Notes: a model not told the origin generated them from the letters alone. A DNA stretch of 64,000 nucleotides from Paenibacillus arenosi (GCF_014841135.1 NZ_JACYTN010000004.1:62001-126000); one strand, 5' to 3'; shown: positions 44,065-54,126, numbered from the stretch's first letter. A program made the numbers and translations.

Positions 44065-45306
44065 TTGAGCCAATTTAATTTTAATGCGAATGAATCACAT
44101 GAACAGACAACAAATCGTACAGACGAGAATAACCATACGAATATTTTAAAATTTGAAGATATAGGAGCAGTGAATTACACGCTAGCGGCGCTTGGCTGGG
44201 ACGAGTCCTGGGACGCAGCATGGCGTGCTTGGGAGGAGTCCGTGCCCGAAGCGGTGCATCGCCGCTACGGGCACGCATGGGTACCGGCGCGCGTGGCGCT
44301 ATCGCACAAGCGCCGGTACCGCGTGTTCGGCGCCGGCGGCGAATGGCTCGCCGAGCCGTCAGGCCAAGCGCGGGCGAGCATGCTGACGCCCGCGGATTGG
44401 CCGGCTGTGGGCGACTGGGTTGCTGTCGTCCCACGGCCGGCCGATGGCCGCGCAGTGCTCGCAGGCGTGCTGCCGCGGCGCACGCGCTTCGCGCGCAAAG
44501 TCGCGGGATCGCGGTCCGACGCACTGGTCGTCGCGGCTAATGCCGATACGGCATTGCTCGTCACATCGATGACGAGCGACTTCGAGCCGCGGAGGCTGGA
44601 GCGCTATGCCGCGCTTGCATACGACAGTGGGGCTATGCCAGCTGTCGTGCTCACCAAAGCAGACACAGTCGCTGACGCTGCGGAAGAATCCGCGTTCGTC
44701 GCGCAGGCGATGCAGGCAGTGCCAGGTGCCGAAGTGTTCACCGTGTCGGCACAGAACGGCATAGGCATGGATCGCCTGCTTGCCTATATCGCCCCCGGCT
44801 CCACCGTCGTACTCGTCGGTTCTTCCGGAGTGGGCAAATCCACACTCGCGAACGCCCTAACAGGCTCCACGAGGATGGCAACGCAAGCTGTACGTGAAGA
44901 CGACAATCGAGGCCGCCATACGACGACACATCGCGAACTAATGGCACTTCCTAACGGGTCGTGGCTCATTGATACGCCTGGTATGCGCGAGGTTGGACTC
45001 ACCACAGGAACCGATGAGGATTCAGGTCTTGGCATTACGCAAACGTTTCAAGATGTTGAATCGTTCGCTGAACATTGCCGCTATCGCGACTGCTGTCATG
45101 AACAGGAGCCCGGCTGTGCAGTAAACACTGCTATCGAAACAGGTGAATTGGAGCCAAGTCGCTTGCAGGCTTATCGCAAGCTCCAACGTGAACTGGCTTA
45201 TGCAGAGCGCCGCGAAAACTCACAGGCTAGACGGGTTATGAATGAAGGGGCTAAAAAGCTCTCTAAACATGTGAAAGCTGCGCAGCGCCATAAAACGAAG
45301 CGGTAA
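44065..45306 (+). CDS. rsgA: RsgA-like circularly permuted GTPase (ribosome small-subunit maturation)
   Basis: 413 aa from a TTG at 44065 with AAGGGAGA 6 nt upstream. An OB-like domain (about 55-140) is followed by the permuted GTPase with LTKAD (G4) before G1 GSSGVGKST (about 250) and G3 DTPGMRE. The C-terminal zinc motif is HCRYRDCCHEQEPGCAV. RsgA checks late 30S assembly near the decoding centre. It is longer than the usual 290-350 aa, with an N-terminal extension of about 45 residues. The stretch from 44.19 to 44.8 kb is strikingly GC-rich compared with every neighbour. It is probably a paralogue of the housekeeping YloQ (which is elsewhere in related genomes). Confidence 0.88.
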   Translation: MSQFNFNANESHEQTTNRTDENNHTNILKFEDIGAVNYTLAALGWDESWDAAWRAWEESVPEAVHRRYGHAWVPARVALSHKRRYRVFGAGGEWLAEPSGQARASMLTPADWPAVGDWVAVVPRPADGRAVLAGVLPRRTRFARKVAGSRSDALVVAANADTALLVTSMTSDFEPRRLERYAALAYDSGAMPAVVLTKADTVADAAEESAFVAQAMQAVPGAEVFTVSAQNGIGMDRLLAYIAPGSTVVLVGSSGVGKSTLANALTGSTRMATQAVREDDNRGRHTTTHRELMALPNGSWLIDTPGMREVGLTTGTDEDSGLGITQTFQDVESFAEHCRYRDCCHEQEPGCAVNTAIETGELEPSRLQAYRKLQRELAYAERRENSQARRVMNEGAKKLSKHVKAAQRHKTKR

Positions 45307-45418
45307 TTCAAATATTGCTATTGCTAAGAACCCGTTAGTGTTCTTATGTAATTCGTAGCTCACTATGTAAGTGATGCTATAACAATTGTACACAATCACT
45401 AGCTTCAAACACTAACAA

Positions 45419-45471
45419 ATAGGGCTATCCTAAGCAACTGGATCGATCAAGCTGCTGTAGGATAGCCCTAT
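45419..45471. terminator. Bidirectional terminator after rsgA
   Basis: ATAGGGCTATCCTA pairs perfectly with TAGGATAGCCCTAT; the loop of about 25 nt itself holds a short hairpin. T-rich bases follow on both strands. Confidence 0.82.
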
Positions 45472-45513
45472 TATTTAAAGTTCAGTATACAACTAGAAGC
45501 TTTTAGATTGTAC

Positions 45514-45654
45514 TCAACACTTAACTTTCAGTACGTTGCCCACAGGTCCGTCCATGTTGCTCTCAGCATACAGTTTATGGCCTGCTAACCCTTCAAGCCC
45601 AACTTCTAACTTGTTGCTTTTATATACTGCCAATACTTCGGCAAAATGGTTCAT
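45514..45654 (-). CDS. Small ORF, 46 aa, unknown
   Basis: ATG at 45654 to TGA at 45516-45514. The product has balanced, coding-like composition (KLEVGLEGLAGHKLYAESNM) and starts just after the MBL-fold gene on the same strand. The ribosome binding site is weak (GGAATCGGG). It may be a real small protein or the remnant of a longer gene. Confidence 0.4.
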   Translation of the reverse strand: MNHFAEVLAVYKSNKLEVGLEGLAGHKLYAESNMDGPVGNVLKVKC

Positions 45655-45678
45655 TACCCGATTCCACAGGCAACTGTA

Positions 45679-46758
45679 TTACGCTTCACTATCCGATTCC
45701 GATATTATAGGCAGCTGCGTTCCCTCCCACAGATCACCTAACATAAGTAAGCGTACACGTTCAGGCTCGATACCTAGACGCTCTCGCTCTGCCATTAAGC
45801 GGTCGATCGCTTCTTTTGGCGTATCATCCGCCAATTTGAAAGCGCCGTAATGCATCGGTATCATCAGCTTAGCACGTACATCTAGAAATGCTTGCACCGC
45901 TTCTTCTGGATTAACATGCTGCGCATTCATAAACCATTCTGGCTCATAAGCGCCAATCGGTATCAAGGCTACATCAATATCGAACCGCTCTCCAATTTCT
46001 TTGAACCCGCGGAAGTATCCACTGTCCCCAGCAAAGTAGAGCGTGCTTACATCATCTACATGCTTCACAGCATCTGTTTTATAGTTATTTCGCTTCTCCT
46101 CTGTTTCCTGGGATCCTTCTAGATTTGCGAGCGGTTCGTTCTCATTCACATGCCCCCCGCGTTCCAGCACATATCCACCCCAGTGCGAGCGATTCATATC
46201 GGTCAAAGAGCGCCTAGTCCAGTGTTGAGCAGGCACGAATGTTATGGAAACTTGATCAACTTGGATCGATTCCCACCACTTCAGCTCCACAATGTTACGG
46301 AATCCTTTACGGGCCAATTTCCCTTTTAGTCCAGCAGGAACAATAATAATCGTTTGCTCTGTAACGACCTGACGAAGAGACGCAACATGCAAATGGTCAT
46401 AATGGGAATGAGAAATCAGTACAACATCCAGTTTCGGCATGTCCTGTATCGGAATACCTGGAGGGCTTAGCCTTTTCTCTAATGCCATTTTCATCGCCCA
46501 TACCGGATCAGTAACGATATTCAGTCCACCGATTTGCAATAAAAAAGTAGAATGACCAATCCAAGTAATCGTCGTATTCGACCGATTGTCGTTCAATGCA
46601 GCCAAATTAGGCTCCACATGAGGAATGACGTAGGAATAGTCCTTCTTGCGGAGACGCAAACGTCGCTCCGAACGCCAACGCTTGAACTGCTTCCACGTCT
46701 TCTCGGTCATAACGTTATCCATATTGTGATACTTCCGAGTTGTTCTAGAGCGTAACAT
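45679..46758 (-). CDS. MBL-fold metal-dependent hydrolase (NAPE-PLD/UlaG-like)
   Basis: 359 aa. The fold is marked by TITWIGHSTFLLQIGGLNIV, the metal motif SHSHYDHLH (about residue 118), then PAQHW, LYFAGDSGYF and MHYGAF. Order and spacing fit the NAPE-PLD-like branch of beta-lactamase-fold hydrolases. A charged insert of about 30 residues (ENEPLANLEGSQETEEKRNN) lies before the GDSGY motif. The substrate is unknown, probably a phosphodiester or lactone. It is cytoplasmic, without a signal peptide. Confidence 0.85.
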   Translation of the reverse strand: MLRSRTTRKYHNMDNVMTEKTWKQFKRWRSERRLRLRKKDYSYVIPHVEPNLAALNDNRSNTTITWIGHSTFLLQIGGLNIVTDPVWAMKMALEKRLSPPGIPIQDMPKLDVVLISHSHYDHLHVASLRQVVTEQTIIIVPAGLKGKLARKGFRNIVELKWWESIQVDQVSITFVPAQHWTRRSLTDMNRSHWGGYVLERGGHVNENEPLANLEGSQETEEKRNNYKTDAVKHVDDVSTLYFAGDSGYFRGFKEIGERFDIDVALIPIGAYEPEWFMNAQHVNPEEAVQAFLDVRAKLMIPMHYGAFKLADDTPKEAIDRLMAERERLGIEPERVRLLMLGDLWEGTQLPIISESDSEA

Positions 46759-47035
46759 GCCTTCACCTCTCCGTTCTTTATGTTAACCATATTTTCCTTA
46801 CACGCACTAACGTTCTATATTTTCATCTAAAAATGAGTAAACTCATTATAAAATAACGAACCGATTAATCAATCAAATTTATACGAGTACAAACAGCTCG
46901 CGAATTCGATACACAATAGGCATTATCACTGACACTCATCGTTGTACTATCGTATCATGTGAGGAACGTCATTTCCAACGACATCCCAATATGCTTGTTA
47001 AGTACGTTATACCCCTACTTCGTTTACTTGATTCA
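46759..47035. other. Intergenic region between divergent genes
   Basis: About 280 bp, AT-rich. Apart from the cvfC promoter at its right end I see nothing specific. Confidence 0.5.
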
Positions 47036-47064
47036 TTGTAGCCTCACGCTCATTCATGTACAAT
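47036..47064 (+). promoter_or_regulatory. Sigma-A promoter of the cvfC-like gene
   Basis: TTGTAG at 47036-47041, a 17-bp spacer and TACAAT at 47059-47064; AAGGAGG follows at 47084-47090, before the ATG at 47098. Confidence 0.7.
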
Positions 47065-47097
47065 AAATGTACTCGCATCAAGTAAGGAGGATCATAG

Positions 47098-48228
47098 ATG
47101 AAACTCATTCGTATCGAACCTACACCAAGTCCAAATAGTATGAAGCTTGACTTGGACGAGCGACTGGAAGAAGGCGTTAGACGTACGTATACGCCCGAGC
47201 ACAAACAAAATGCGCCTCGTTTGATTCAACAATTATTAGAAATTGACGGCGTAAAGAGCCTGTTCCATACTGCTGACTTTATTGCGCTCGATCGCAAGCC
47301 AAGTCACGATTGGGCTGTCATCTTACGTCAAGTTCAAGATATATTTGGCTGGTCTCATGAACAAGGTTCTGCATCTGAAGAAGAGCCTGGAAACTATAGC
47401 TTCGGAGAGGCACATGTATATGTGCAATATTTCCGTGGAATCCCGATGCAAATTCGTGTCCAAGCAGGCGGGCAAGAAGAGCGTATTGGCCTTAGCGAAC
47501 GGTTTGTGAAGGCTGTGCAAGAAGTTGCCAGTGCGACCTTGATCAAAGAGCGCAAGCTTAGCGAATATGGCACTCGCTACGGTGATCTTCCGACGATTGC
47601 ACGTGAAGTTGAGCAAGAACTCGAGGCAACATACACGGATGAGAGACTTCAGTCTGTCATCAAGCAAGCAATCGAGTCGAAGCAATCCAACGAACCATTC
47701 GTTGAGGAGCGCATCGCTTGGGATCAAGCTGCAATCGAAGCTGGACTTCAAGATAGCGATTGGCGCAAACGCTATGCTGCATTGGAACAGTTGGAGCCAG
47801 AGGAAGCTAATTTGCCGCTGTTGGAGAAGCTGATCGAAGATGAGCACAGCCAAGTTCGCCGCCAAGTTGTCGTATATCTTGGGGAGATTAAGACAGACGA
47901 GGTTATGCCACTGTTGATCCACGCTTTAAAGGATGCTTCTGTGAGTGTAAGACGAACAGCCGGAGATACACTATCTGATATCGGTGATATTCAAGCGATG
48001 GAACCGATGATTATCGCGTTGAAAGATAAGAACAAGCTTGTACGTTGGCGTGCTGCCCGTTACCTGTATGATCTCGGGGATGAGCGTGCTGTACAAGCGT
48101 TAACGGACGCTCAGGAAGATGCTGAGTTCGAGGTTGCCTTGCAATCACGGATGGCGTTGGAACGAATCCAATCTGGCGAAGAAGCAGCGGGTACCGTTTG
48201 GCAGCAAATGACGCGCGCTCGCGATTAA
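47098..48228 (+). CDS. cvfC: Conserved virulence factor C-like protein (NifU-N plus HEAT repeats)
   Basis: 376 aa. Residues 1-85 are a scaffold protein Nfu/NifU N-terminal domain (RIEPTPSPNSMKLDLDERLE, then LLEIDGVKSLFHTADFIALD). The middle is charged and helical. Residues 215-360 form HEAT-like repeats (WRKRYAALEQLEPEEANLPL, VRRQVVVYLGEIKTDEVMP, VRWRAARYLYDLGD). This matches the B. subtilis YpgR/S. aureus CvfC family in length and order. CvfC affects virulence gene expression in staphylococci; the molecular function is not established. Confidence 0.88.
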   Translation: MKLIRIEPTPSPNSMKLDLDERLEEGVRRTYTPEHKQNAPRLIQQLLEIDGVKSLFHTADFIALDRKPSHDWAVILRQVQDIFGWSHEQGSASEEEPGNYSFGEAHVYVQYFRGIPMQIRVQAGGQEERIGLSERFVKAVQEVASATLIKERKLSEYGTRYGDLPTIAREVEQELEATYTDERLQSVIKQAIESKQSNEPFVEERIAWDQAAIEAGLQDSDWRKRYAALEQLEPEEANLPLLEKLIEDEHSQVRRQVVVYLGEIKTDEVMPLLIHALKDASVSVRRTAGDTLSDIGDIQAMEPMIIALKDKNKLVRWRAARYLYDLGDERAVQALTDAQEDAEFEVALQSRMALERIQSGEEAAGTVWQQMTRARD

Positions 48229-48293
48229 TCTGACTTTTCAAGTTTCTACGTAAGTAGAAAACGTAAATAACATACCCAATCATGAAAGAACGA

Positions 48294-48330
48294 AGCTGAC
48301 GACGATACTCAACCGACGTCAGCTTTTTTT
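48294..48330 (+). terminator. Terminator of the cvfC-like gene
   Basis: AGCTGACG pairs with CGTCAGCT and is followed by TTTTTTT. A second small hairpin, TTTCTAC-GTAA-GTAGAAA, lies at 48243-48260. Confidence 0.85.
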
Positions 48331-48383
48331 CAATGCCAACTATCTTTTCAGTCGTTACAACCTAATAAAAATGAGGTGAAAAA

Positions 48384-48569
48384 ATGCCTAGATTCAATGT
48401 TTGGCTTGTATTTATATGTGGATTTTCAGGACTTATTCTAGGTATATATCAACTCATTCGTGCCATTAACAACGATGGCTCCGTCACACTGACCATCATA
48501 AACATCATTCTGTCGAGCACCCATATCATTTCCATTTACTACAGCATAAAATCAAAAAAGCACCCTTAA
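48384..48569 (+). CDS. Small membrane protein, 61 aa, unknown
   Basis: ATG with GAGGTG 6 nt upstream. Two hydrophobic segments (LVFICGFSGLILGIYQLI and LTIINIILSSTHIISIYYSI) and a basic end (KSKKHP). Its stop codon overlaps the stem of the chemoreceptor terminator. No family recognised. Confidence 0.68.
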   Translation: MPRFNVWLVFICGFSGLILGIYQLIRAINNDGSVTLTIINIILSSTHIISIYYSIKSKKHP

Positions 48570-48620
48570 TTTGTGTCATGGATTAACATAGGATAACCCT
48601 ATATCCATACCTAAGGGTGC
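48560..48620 (-). terminator. Terminator of the chemoreceptor gene
   Basis: GCACCCTTA and TAAGGGTGC pair across a 43-nt interval holding inner pairing; on the minus strand TTTTTTGAT follows. Confidence 0.7.
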
Positions 48621-48688
48621 ACACCACTTACTTAATAAGCTCTTCGACAGGTTACCACCTGTTCTTTTAAAACACCTACTAAATATCC

Positions 48689-50662
48689 TTATGACTCCAA
48701 CTTATAGCGACTTGTCACCTGCTGCAAGTCATCCGCAATAGAAGCCAAATGATTAGCAGAAGCAGCAATATCCTGCATCGCCGCATTTTGCTGCTCACTT
48801 ACCGCAGCCAACGTCTCAATCTCTGCGGCTACTTTTTCCGTCACTTCAAGCGACTCGTCGAATGAATGTATCATTTCACGATTCGTGTGTGCCAGATCCT
48901 CACTCACCGCAGCTGCATTAGTCAACTGCTCGCTAACCGCCTGAATCACTTCAAACATTTCTGTCAAACGCTCTGTAAGTGAATTCGTGAGCTGTTTGCC
49001 ACTGTTAACCGACTCTGATCCTTCGACCATCGCTTGTGCAACTGCATCTGTCCGAATGCCAATCTCTTCGATTATTGCCGTAATTTGTTCCGTCGCCTGC
49101 TGGGCTTGTCCCGCTAATTTGCGAACTTCGTTCGCTACAACTGCAAAGCCTCTACCTTGCTCACCGGCATGTGCAGCTTCAATGGCTGCATTCAACGCAA
49201 GCAGGTGAATTTGCTGAGACAAGTTCTGTATAAATCCGACGATCGTTTGTATATCCTTGGATTTCTCCTGTAAAGCATCCGTTTCCGTCTGAACCTGATG
49301 TGTGTTATCCATAATCGTTGACATCTGTTCATTCACGCCACGTAAGGAATGCTCCCCTTCCACTGCCCAAGATCGAATCTGATTCGCATTCACAGCAGAA
49401 TTTTGTACAAGTTGGACGACACTCCGCAGTTTACCGTCGGCTTGAGCGGCCATCTCATTTACACCTGACAGCTCCCTTTTCATACTATCCGAACGGTTGT
49501 TAATCTCTTCATAAGAAGCAGCTACTTGTTGAAGCGATGCTACGTTCTCCTCTGAATTAGCTGACAACTGTTCCGAGGAAGCGGCTAATGTATTCGCTGT
49601 ATCCCGAAGCTCTCGCATTACATTTGCTAGTGACAATGCCATTGTATTGAATTGGCTCTCCAACATCCCAATCTCATCATTACGCTGGCTCGTGTTTACC
49701 TTCACATCCAACTCACCATCCGCAATTCGCTTCGACATTTGCTGAAGACGAATAACAGGCAGTAGAATCGATTGAATAAAGGCAATTACGCCGATAGATA
49801 TAAACAGTAAAATAAGTCCCAAATAGAGAAGCGCTTCTCGATACAGTTGATTCTGTACTTGTTTAATCTCCCCTTCATCCATAACACCAACGACATTAAG
49901 CTTCAACTTATTTTCGCGGTTAAAGGAGACAAACATTTCAGTCTGCTCATCGTCCACCATCAGCTCTCCTTGCGGGGACGCCATTAGAGCAGCATACGCT
50001 TCTCCTTCCAGGATTGAACCTGGTGGATGATCTGGATGTACAATAACTTGATTAAATTCATCCAAAAGTGCAATATATCCATTTTCGCCAATCTTAAAGC
50101 TCGAAGCCATCTCTGCCAATCGTAGTGTATTTACATCCAGCCCCATTACACCGCTGCCATCGCTCAATGTGCGTGAGAACGTAATGACCATCCTACCTTC
50201 ACTATCCTTACGGACTTTGGAAGTAATAATCTTGCCCGGCTGGGCTAACGCTTCGGTATACCACGGCTGTTTATTATAGTCTTCTGCTCCTTGCACACCA
50301 TCACTATGATGCAGTCTGCCATCGAGCACTACATAGGAGGCAAGAATTTTATCAGTGTCTTTATCCATCGTGGTCAATCTAAATTGCAATTGAGCATCAT
50401 TCGTTCGGATATCCGGCAATGATTTCTCCAAGGCTTGAAAAGCAAATACGTAGTCATCGAACATCGCGTTAATGGATTCTGTCATCGTTCGAGACATTTT
50501 TGTAACTTGCGACTTCTGAGATTTAGACAATTCATTTGTGGCGCTGTTCGTAAGCATCCAGATAAGGCCAATAGTAGGTAGTAAAATAAGTGTGAAAATA
50601 ACTACTGAAACTTTCTTCTTAAGTGAGTTGCCAATTGTCCATGTGCGTAGATTGAGTTTCAA
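48689..50662 (-). CDS. Methyl-accepting chemotaxis protein with dCache sensor
   Basis: 657 aa. TM1 is at about 15-38. A dCache-type extracellular domain runs from 40 to 275 ([34 protein letters not shown]). TM2 is at about 283-305, HAMP at 305-360 ([20 protein letters not shown]), and the signalling coiled coil follows to the end. The hairpin tip near residue 500 reads [19 protein letters not shown] and then [14 protein letters not shown]. It has no C-terminal CheR-docking pentapeptide. The ligand is unknown; dCache sensors often bind amino acids or other small metabolites. Confidence 0.93.
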   Translation of the reverse strand: MKLNLRTWTIGNSLKKKVSVVIFTLILLPTIGLIWMLTNSATNELSKSQKSQVTKMSRTMTESINAMFDDYVFAFQALEKSLPDIRTNDAQLQFRLTTMDKDTDKILASYVVLDGRLHHSDGVQGAEDYNKQPWYTEALAQPGKIITSKVRKDSEGRMVITFSRTLSDGSGVMGLDVNTLRLAEMASSFKIGENGYIALLDEFNQVIVHPDHPPGSILEGEAYAALMASPQGELMVDDEQTEMFVSFNRENKLKLNVVGVMDEGEIKQVQNQLYREALLYLGLILLFISIGVIAFIQSILLPVIRLQQMSKRIADGELDVKVNTSQRNDEIGMLESQFNTMALSLANVMRELRDTANTLAASSEQLSANSEENVASLQQVAASYEEINNRSDSMKRELSGVNEMAAQADGKLRSVVQLVQNSAVNANQIRSWAVEGEHSLRGVNEQMSTIMDNTHQVQTETDALQEKSKDIQTIVGFIQNLSQQIHLLALNAAIEAAHAGEQGRGFAVVANEVRKLAGQAQQATEQITAIIEEIGIRTDAVAQAMVEGSESVNSGKQLTNSLTERLTEMFEVIQAVSEQLTNAAAVSEDLAHTNREMIHSFDESLEVTEKVAAEIETLAAVSEQQNAAMQDIAASANHLASIADDLQQVTSRYKLES

Positions 50663-50817
50663 GGCCCTTACCCCTTTGTCTCCGATTAGTAGTTTCCATA
50701 GATGCCCATACTATATATATCGGTAATTCGACAAAAATGTATAGAAGACCTTTCCATCAAATTTACAATATATAACACTTTGCAGTTGATTTCTTCCTTC
50801 GCTTGCTGGTTGCACAG

Positions 50818-51951
50818 CTAGCCCTCTCTTACAGCTGGACGGAACGTAGATACTCCCACCCCGAGGAAAATAATCGTGAATAAAAGTAAAATACCTATAG
50901 GCAGCAGAACCGCCTCAAATGCAGCTCCCGCCTCCAGCTTATCAATGGCATCCAACACCCAACGTTGAGGAACGTAATAGGATATGCGCTGCATATACGG
51001 CTCCATAATATAGACAGGCCAGAAGCATCCTCCAATCATACATGTAGGAACAATAATTCCATACCCAACCTGTGTGAATCGCTTCATATCCGTTAAGAAG
51101 GCGCTAACCATACAAAGCGCTCCTAGTATCGCTAACAAATACAATTCCAATAATAGAAATTGTGCTCCAATCGAAGTAGAGATACGAGATCCTAGAACAA
51201 GATGGACGATCCCCAATACAATTGATATTTGTATCGTTCCGTTTACAAATGCCCCCATGAAATAACCAAAAGATATTTCTGTATTTCTTACAGGTGCTGC
51301 ATAGGTACGAAGCATGGTGCGATTGTGCCGATCTTCGATCATGACGCTAACCGCCTGTAGTGCATTCATAAAAATAAACATAAGGAAGATGCCCATAGCC
51401 ATTCGCATCGAGACGGAAGAAGCTGATTTGCCCGATTCAATTTCTAATACAGGCCTTTCCTGCAAGTATTGTTCATATAGCTTCTCCATATGTTCTGAAG
51501 AAGGCTTCTTACCATGTTCAAACCGTTCCATATCCGACAGGAAAAGCTGCTGCTCTTGCACAAACTGTTCTACAGCCAGCTTTACAAGTGCGGACTGCTC
51601 ACTCAAACTTTTTTGGTACATATCGACTTGTGGAGTTCCTCCACCCATCAAAGATTCACTGTAGGAAGCAGGAATAAATATTCCAAAGCCTGATTCTTCG
51701 GCACTTTGCTGCATCTCGCTATGATCAACTGCTTGAATAACGTCAAAGCGCTCATCCAATTGGATTTTTAATTGTTTAGACCATGCGGATTGATCTTCGT
51801 CGTACCAGACAACGACAGGGATAATACTCCTTATCGTTGTAATCATCATAAAGACCACGACCACCGTCGGCAGAACGAAGGTGAGCCACCATGCGCGTTT
51901 GTTCAATAATATCCGATGGATATAAAACTGTGCAATTTTGAGCGCGTTCAT
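50818..51951 (-). CDS. ABC-2 type exporter permease (LnrN-like)
   Basis: 377 aa with TM1 at about 20-40, a large outside loop to about 180 with a helical hairpin, and five membrane segments in the C-terminal half (MGIFLMFIFMNALQAVSVMI; GYGIIVPTCMIGGCFWPVYI). This is the ABC-2/YhgE-like exporter fold. It overlaps the upstream permease gene by 4 bp (51948-51951). Together with the next two genes it forms an ATPase-permease-permease set like LnrLMN. Confidence 0.87.
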   Translation of the reverse strand: MNALKIAQFYIHRILLNKRAWWLTFVLPTVVVVFMMITTIRSIIPVVVWYDEDQSAWSKQLKIQLDERFDVIQAVDHSEMQQSAEESGFGIFIPASYSESLMGGGTPQVDMYQKSLSEQSALVKLAVEQFVQEQQLFLSDMERFEHGKKPSSEHMEKLYEQYLQERPVLEIESGKSASSVSMRMAMGIFLMFIFMNALQAVSVMIEDRHNRTMLRTYAAPVRNTEISFGYFMGAFVNGTIQISIVLGIVHLVLGSRISTSIGAQFLLLELYLLAILGALCMVSAFLTDMKRFTQVGYGIIVPTCMIGGCFWPVYIMEPYMQRISYYVPQRWVLDAIDKLEAGAAFEAVLLPIGILLLFTIIFLGVGVSTFRPAVREG

Positions 51952-53111
51952 CGTACTACCGCCTTTCGTACGAAAATAAGAGAAAATGTAAGCAGCACAC
52001 AGGCAATTCCTGCTAGTACACTTAATCCGAACAACATTTCACTCCAACTCTCGCCTTTCATTACGCTAGTCAATAACTCCATCGCCCAATACGATAGCGT
52101 GAATCGGCCTACACTTTCATGTATAGCCGTTATGACGAAAAAACCTCCACTAACTGCCGTCATAAATACGATGACCGTTTCAAGAAACGTTTTCATTGCC
52201 TGCTGGGATTTGAACCAAGTTGCCGCGATCAATCCTAAGCTCAAGGAACAAGTTAACACGAGCGCGCATACTACGAGCGTCACTAGTGTGGAATAACCCC
52301 AATCCACACTATATACAAATGATGAAAATCCAATAATAAATGCAGATTGAAGCATGCCAAAAAGGAAATGCCCCAACATTCTACCGCCTACGAAATCAAC
52401 CATACGTATAGGTGATGCCAATGTGCGGTGCAGGGTTTGATTAAGACGATCATGATACAAGGACTCTGCAAGTCCTCGCCCTGTATACAATGAGAACATG
52501 ACTAGCATCGCTACAGCATAATATTGAATGGCAGATACCATTTTTGTATTAGATGAATTCACCTTGACGATCACTGCCTCCGCAACTGGAGAAGCAGCCG
52601 CTTCTACTGCGCTAAGCTCTTCCAGTTTGGCGGGATCAACCCCGCGTTTCATGGCTGCTATTGTTTTTCCTACCTCAGCGTTAAAGGAACCGATCAGCGT
52701 TTCCATCGTTAGGTTGGTGATCGTAAGCGTGCCTTGAATACCTGTAATCGAGATTTGCTCAGACCCCTGCGAGGGGGATGGCACGATAACGCCATACTCA
52801 ATGATCTGATTTTTCACATCGCGACGCAGTTCCTCTTCCGTCTCATATCGCTTAAAAGCTGCATACTCTTTCACTTTTTCATGCTCTGTCCACTCATCAA
52901 ATGCTTGCTGCAACGGACTGTTCCCCCCCACTACAACACCAGCGCTTACTTGCTCTACTTCAACATCCGATTGTTTGAACATATTCATCCCCGACAAGGA
53001 GGAACCAAGTACAAATATTAAGATTAGCGGCATAATGAAAATAACGAATATAATGCTTTTTTGAGAAAAGTTCATTCGAATTTCATGAAGAGCAATCGTT
53101 AACCAACGCAT
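51948..53111 (-). CDS. ABC-2 type exporter permease (LnrM-like)
   Basis: 387 aa, same layout as its partner: TM1 at about 22-42 (FVIFIMPLILIFVLGSSLSG), an extracellular region of about 140 residues, then LVMFSLYTGRGLAESLYHDR and five more membrane segments. It lies 12 bp after the ATPase gene. The two permeases would form the membrane part of the exporter. Confidence 0.87.
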   Translation of the reverse strand: MRWLTIALHEIRMNFSQKSIIFVIFIMPLILIFVLGSSLSGMNMFKQSDVEVEQVSAGVVVGGNSPLQQAFDEWTEHEKVKEYAAFKRYETEEELRRDVKNQIIEYGVIVPSPSQGSEQISITGIQGTLTITNLTMETLIGSFNAEVGKTIAAMKRGVDPAKLEELSAVEAAASPVAEAVIVKVNSSNTKMVSAIQYYAVAMLVMFSLYTGRGLAESLYHDRLNQTLHRTLASPIRMVDFVGGRMLGHFLFGMLQSAFIIGFSSFVYSVDWGYSTLVTLVVCALVLTCSLSLGLIAATWFKSQQAMKTFLETVIVFMTAVSGGFFVITAIHESVGRFTLSYWAMELLTSVMKGESWSEMLFGLSVLAGIACVLLTFSLIFVRKAVVR

Positions 53112-53123
53112 CTGTATCTCCCC

Positions 53124-54071
53124 CTAGTCACGTAGCTGTCTCCCTGTCAGAGTAAGGAACAACGTCTCCAAGCTTGGCTGCTCGCGTACAATGGAGCGAA
53201 CAGAAACAGAATGTTTGCTTAAAATAAACAAAATATCCTGTAAGCTCTCTTCCCTATGTGGCAGCACTAATTCCAAGGATGTTCCCTGCTCTGTCACCTG
53301 AAGAACAGACGGATGGCGCTTAAGCTCAACTACAGCTTCACTCACCTGTTGATCGGTAACAGAGACTATTTCAACCAATACTTTATCGTCCGATCCAATC
53401 TGCTGTCTCAGTTCTTCCTCTGTACCCTGTGCAATTAGCCGTCCTTCGTTCATAATGCCAATACGTGTTGAGATTGCGGATACTTCCTCCATGTAATGAC
53501 TCGTGTATATGATCGTAGATCCATCTTCATTCAATTTGCGGACCGATTCCAAAATGTGATTACGAGAATGAGGATCGATTCCTACCGTTGGCTCATCCAT
53601 AATGATGATGCGCGGCCTATGTGCAATTGCACAGGCAATGTTAAGTCGTCGCTTCATTCCACCAGAGAACGAAGCAGGCTTATCATACTGCCGCTCCGTT
53701 AATCCTACACGAGCCAAGGCTTCATCCGTCTGCTCTTGCAGTTGTTTCCCTTTAAGCCCGTACAACTTGCCGAAGAACAGCACGTTGTCTCTTGCTGATA
53801 TTTGCTCATATAAAGCAAGATCTTGGGGAACTAGCCCCAGACTGGCCTTCGTTCGCAGCGGAGCGTTTTTAACAGAATGTCCATCAACCCAAATATCGCC
53901 TTGATCAATCGGAAGCAAACCGACGATCATCTGAATTGTCGTGCTTTTTCCTGCCCCATTCGGACCGAGCAAGCCATAAATTTCTCCCTCTTCAAGCTGA
54001 AAGCTCAAATGGTCCACGGCTACATGCTGATTAAATCGTTTTATAATTTGATCGACTTTTAATATCGTCAA
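53124..54071 (-). CDS. ABC exporter ATPase (LnrL-like)
   Basis: 315 aa. Walker A GPNGAGKST (about 38), Q-loop VPQDLALYEQ, signature FSGGMKRRLNIA (about 138), Walker B IIIMDEPTVGID (about 160) and H-loop YTSHYMEE. A C-terminal 80-residue domain is typical of antibiotic exporters of the DrrA/LnrL type. The divergent neighbouring two-component system is the same arrangement as lnrJK-lnrLMN of B. subtilis, which protects against linearmycin and related polyenes. The drug specificity here is inference. Confidence 0.9.
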   Translation of the reverse strand: MTILKVDQIIKRFNQHVAVDHLSFQLEEGEIYGLLGPNGAGKSTTIQMIVGLLPIDQGDIWVDGHSVKNAPLRTKASLGLVPQDLALYEQISARDNVLFFGKLYGLKGKQLQEQTDEALARVGLTERQYDKPASFSGGMKRRLNIACAIAHRPRIIIMDEPTVGIDPHSRNHILESVRKLNEDGSTIIYTSHYMEEVSAISTRIGIMNEGRLIAQGTEEELRQQIGSDDKVLVEIVSVTDQQVSEAVVELKRHPSVLQVTEQGTSLELVLPHREESLQDILFILSKHSVSVRSIVREQPSLETLFLTLTGRQLRD

Positions 54072-54126
54072 CGTCTACTCCTCCTGATCATGGACATTGC
54101 CACTACTCGTCTCCATTTCATCGTAC

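Noticed and set aside
44081-44564. Several overlapping frames in the GC-rich part of rsgA
   Set aside because: High GC suppresses stop codons on both strands; the products are low-complexity Arg/Ala-rich and have no start signals.
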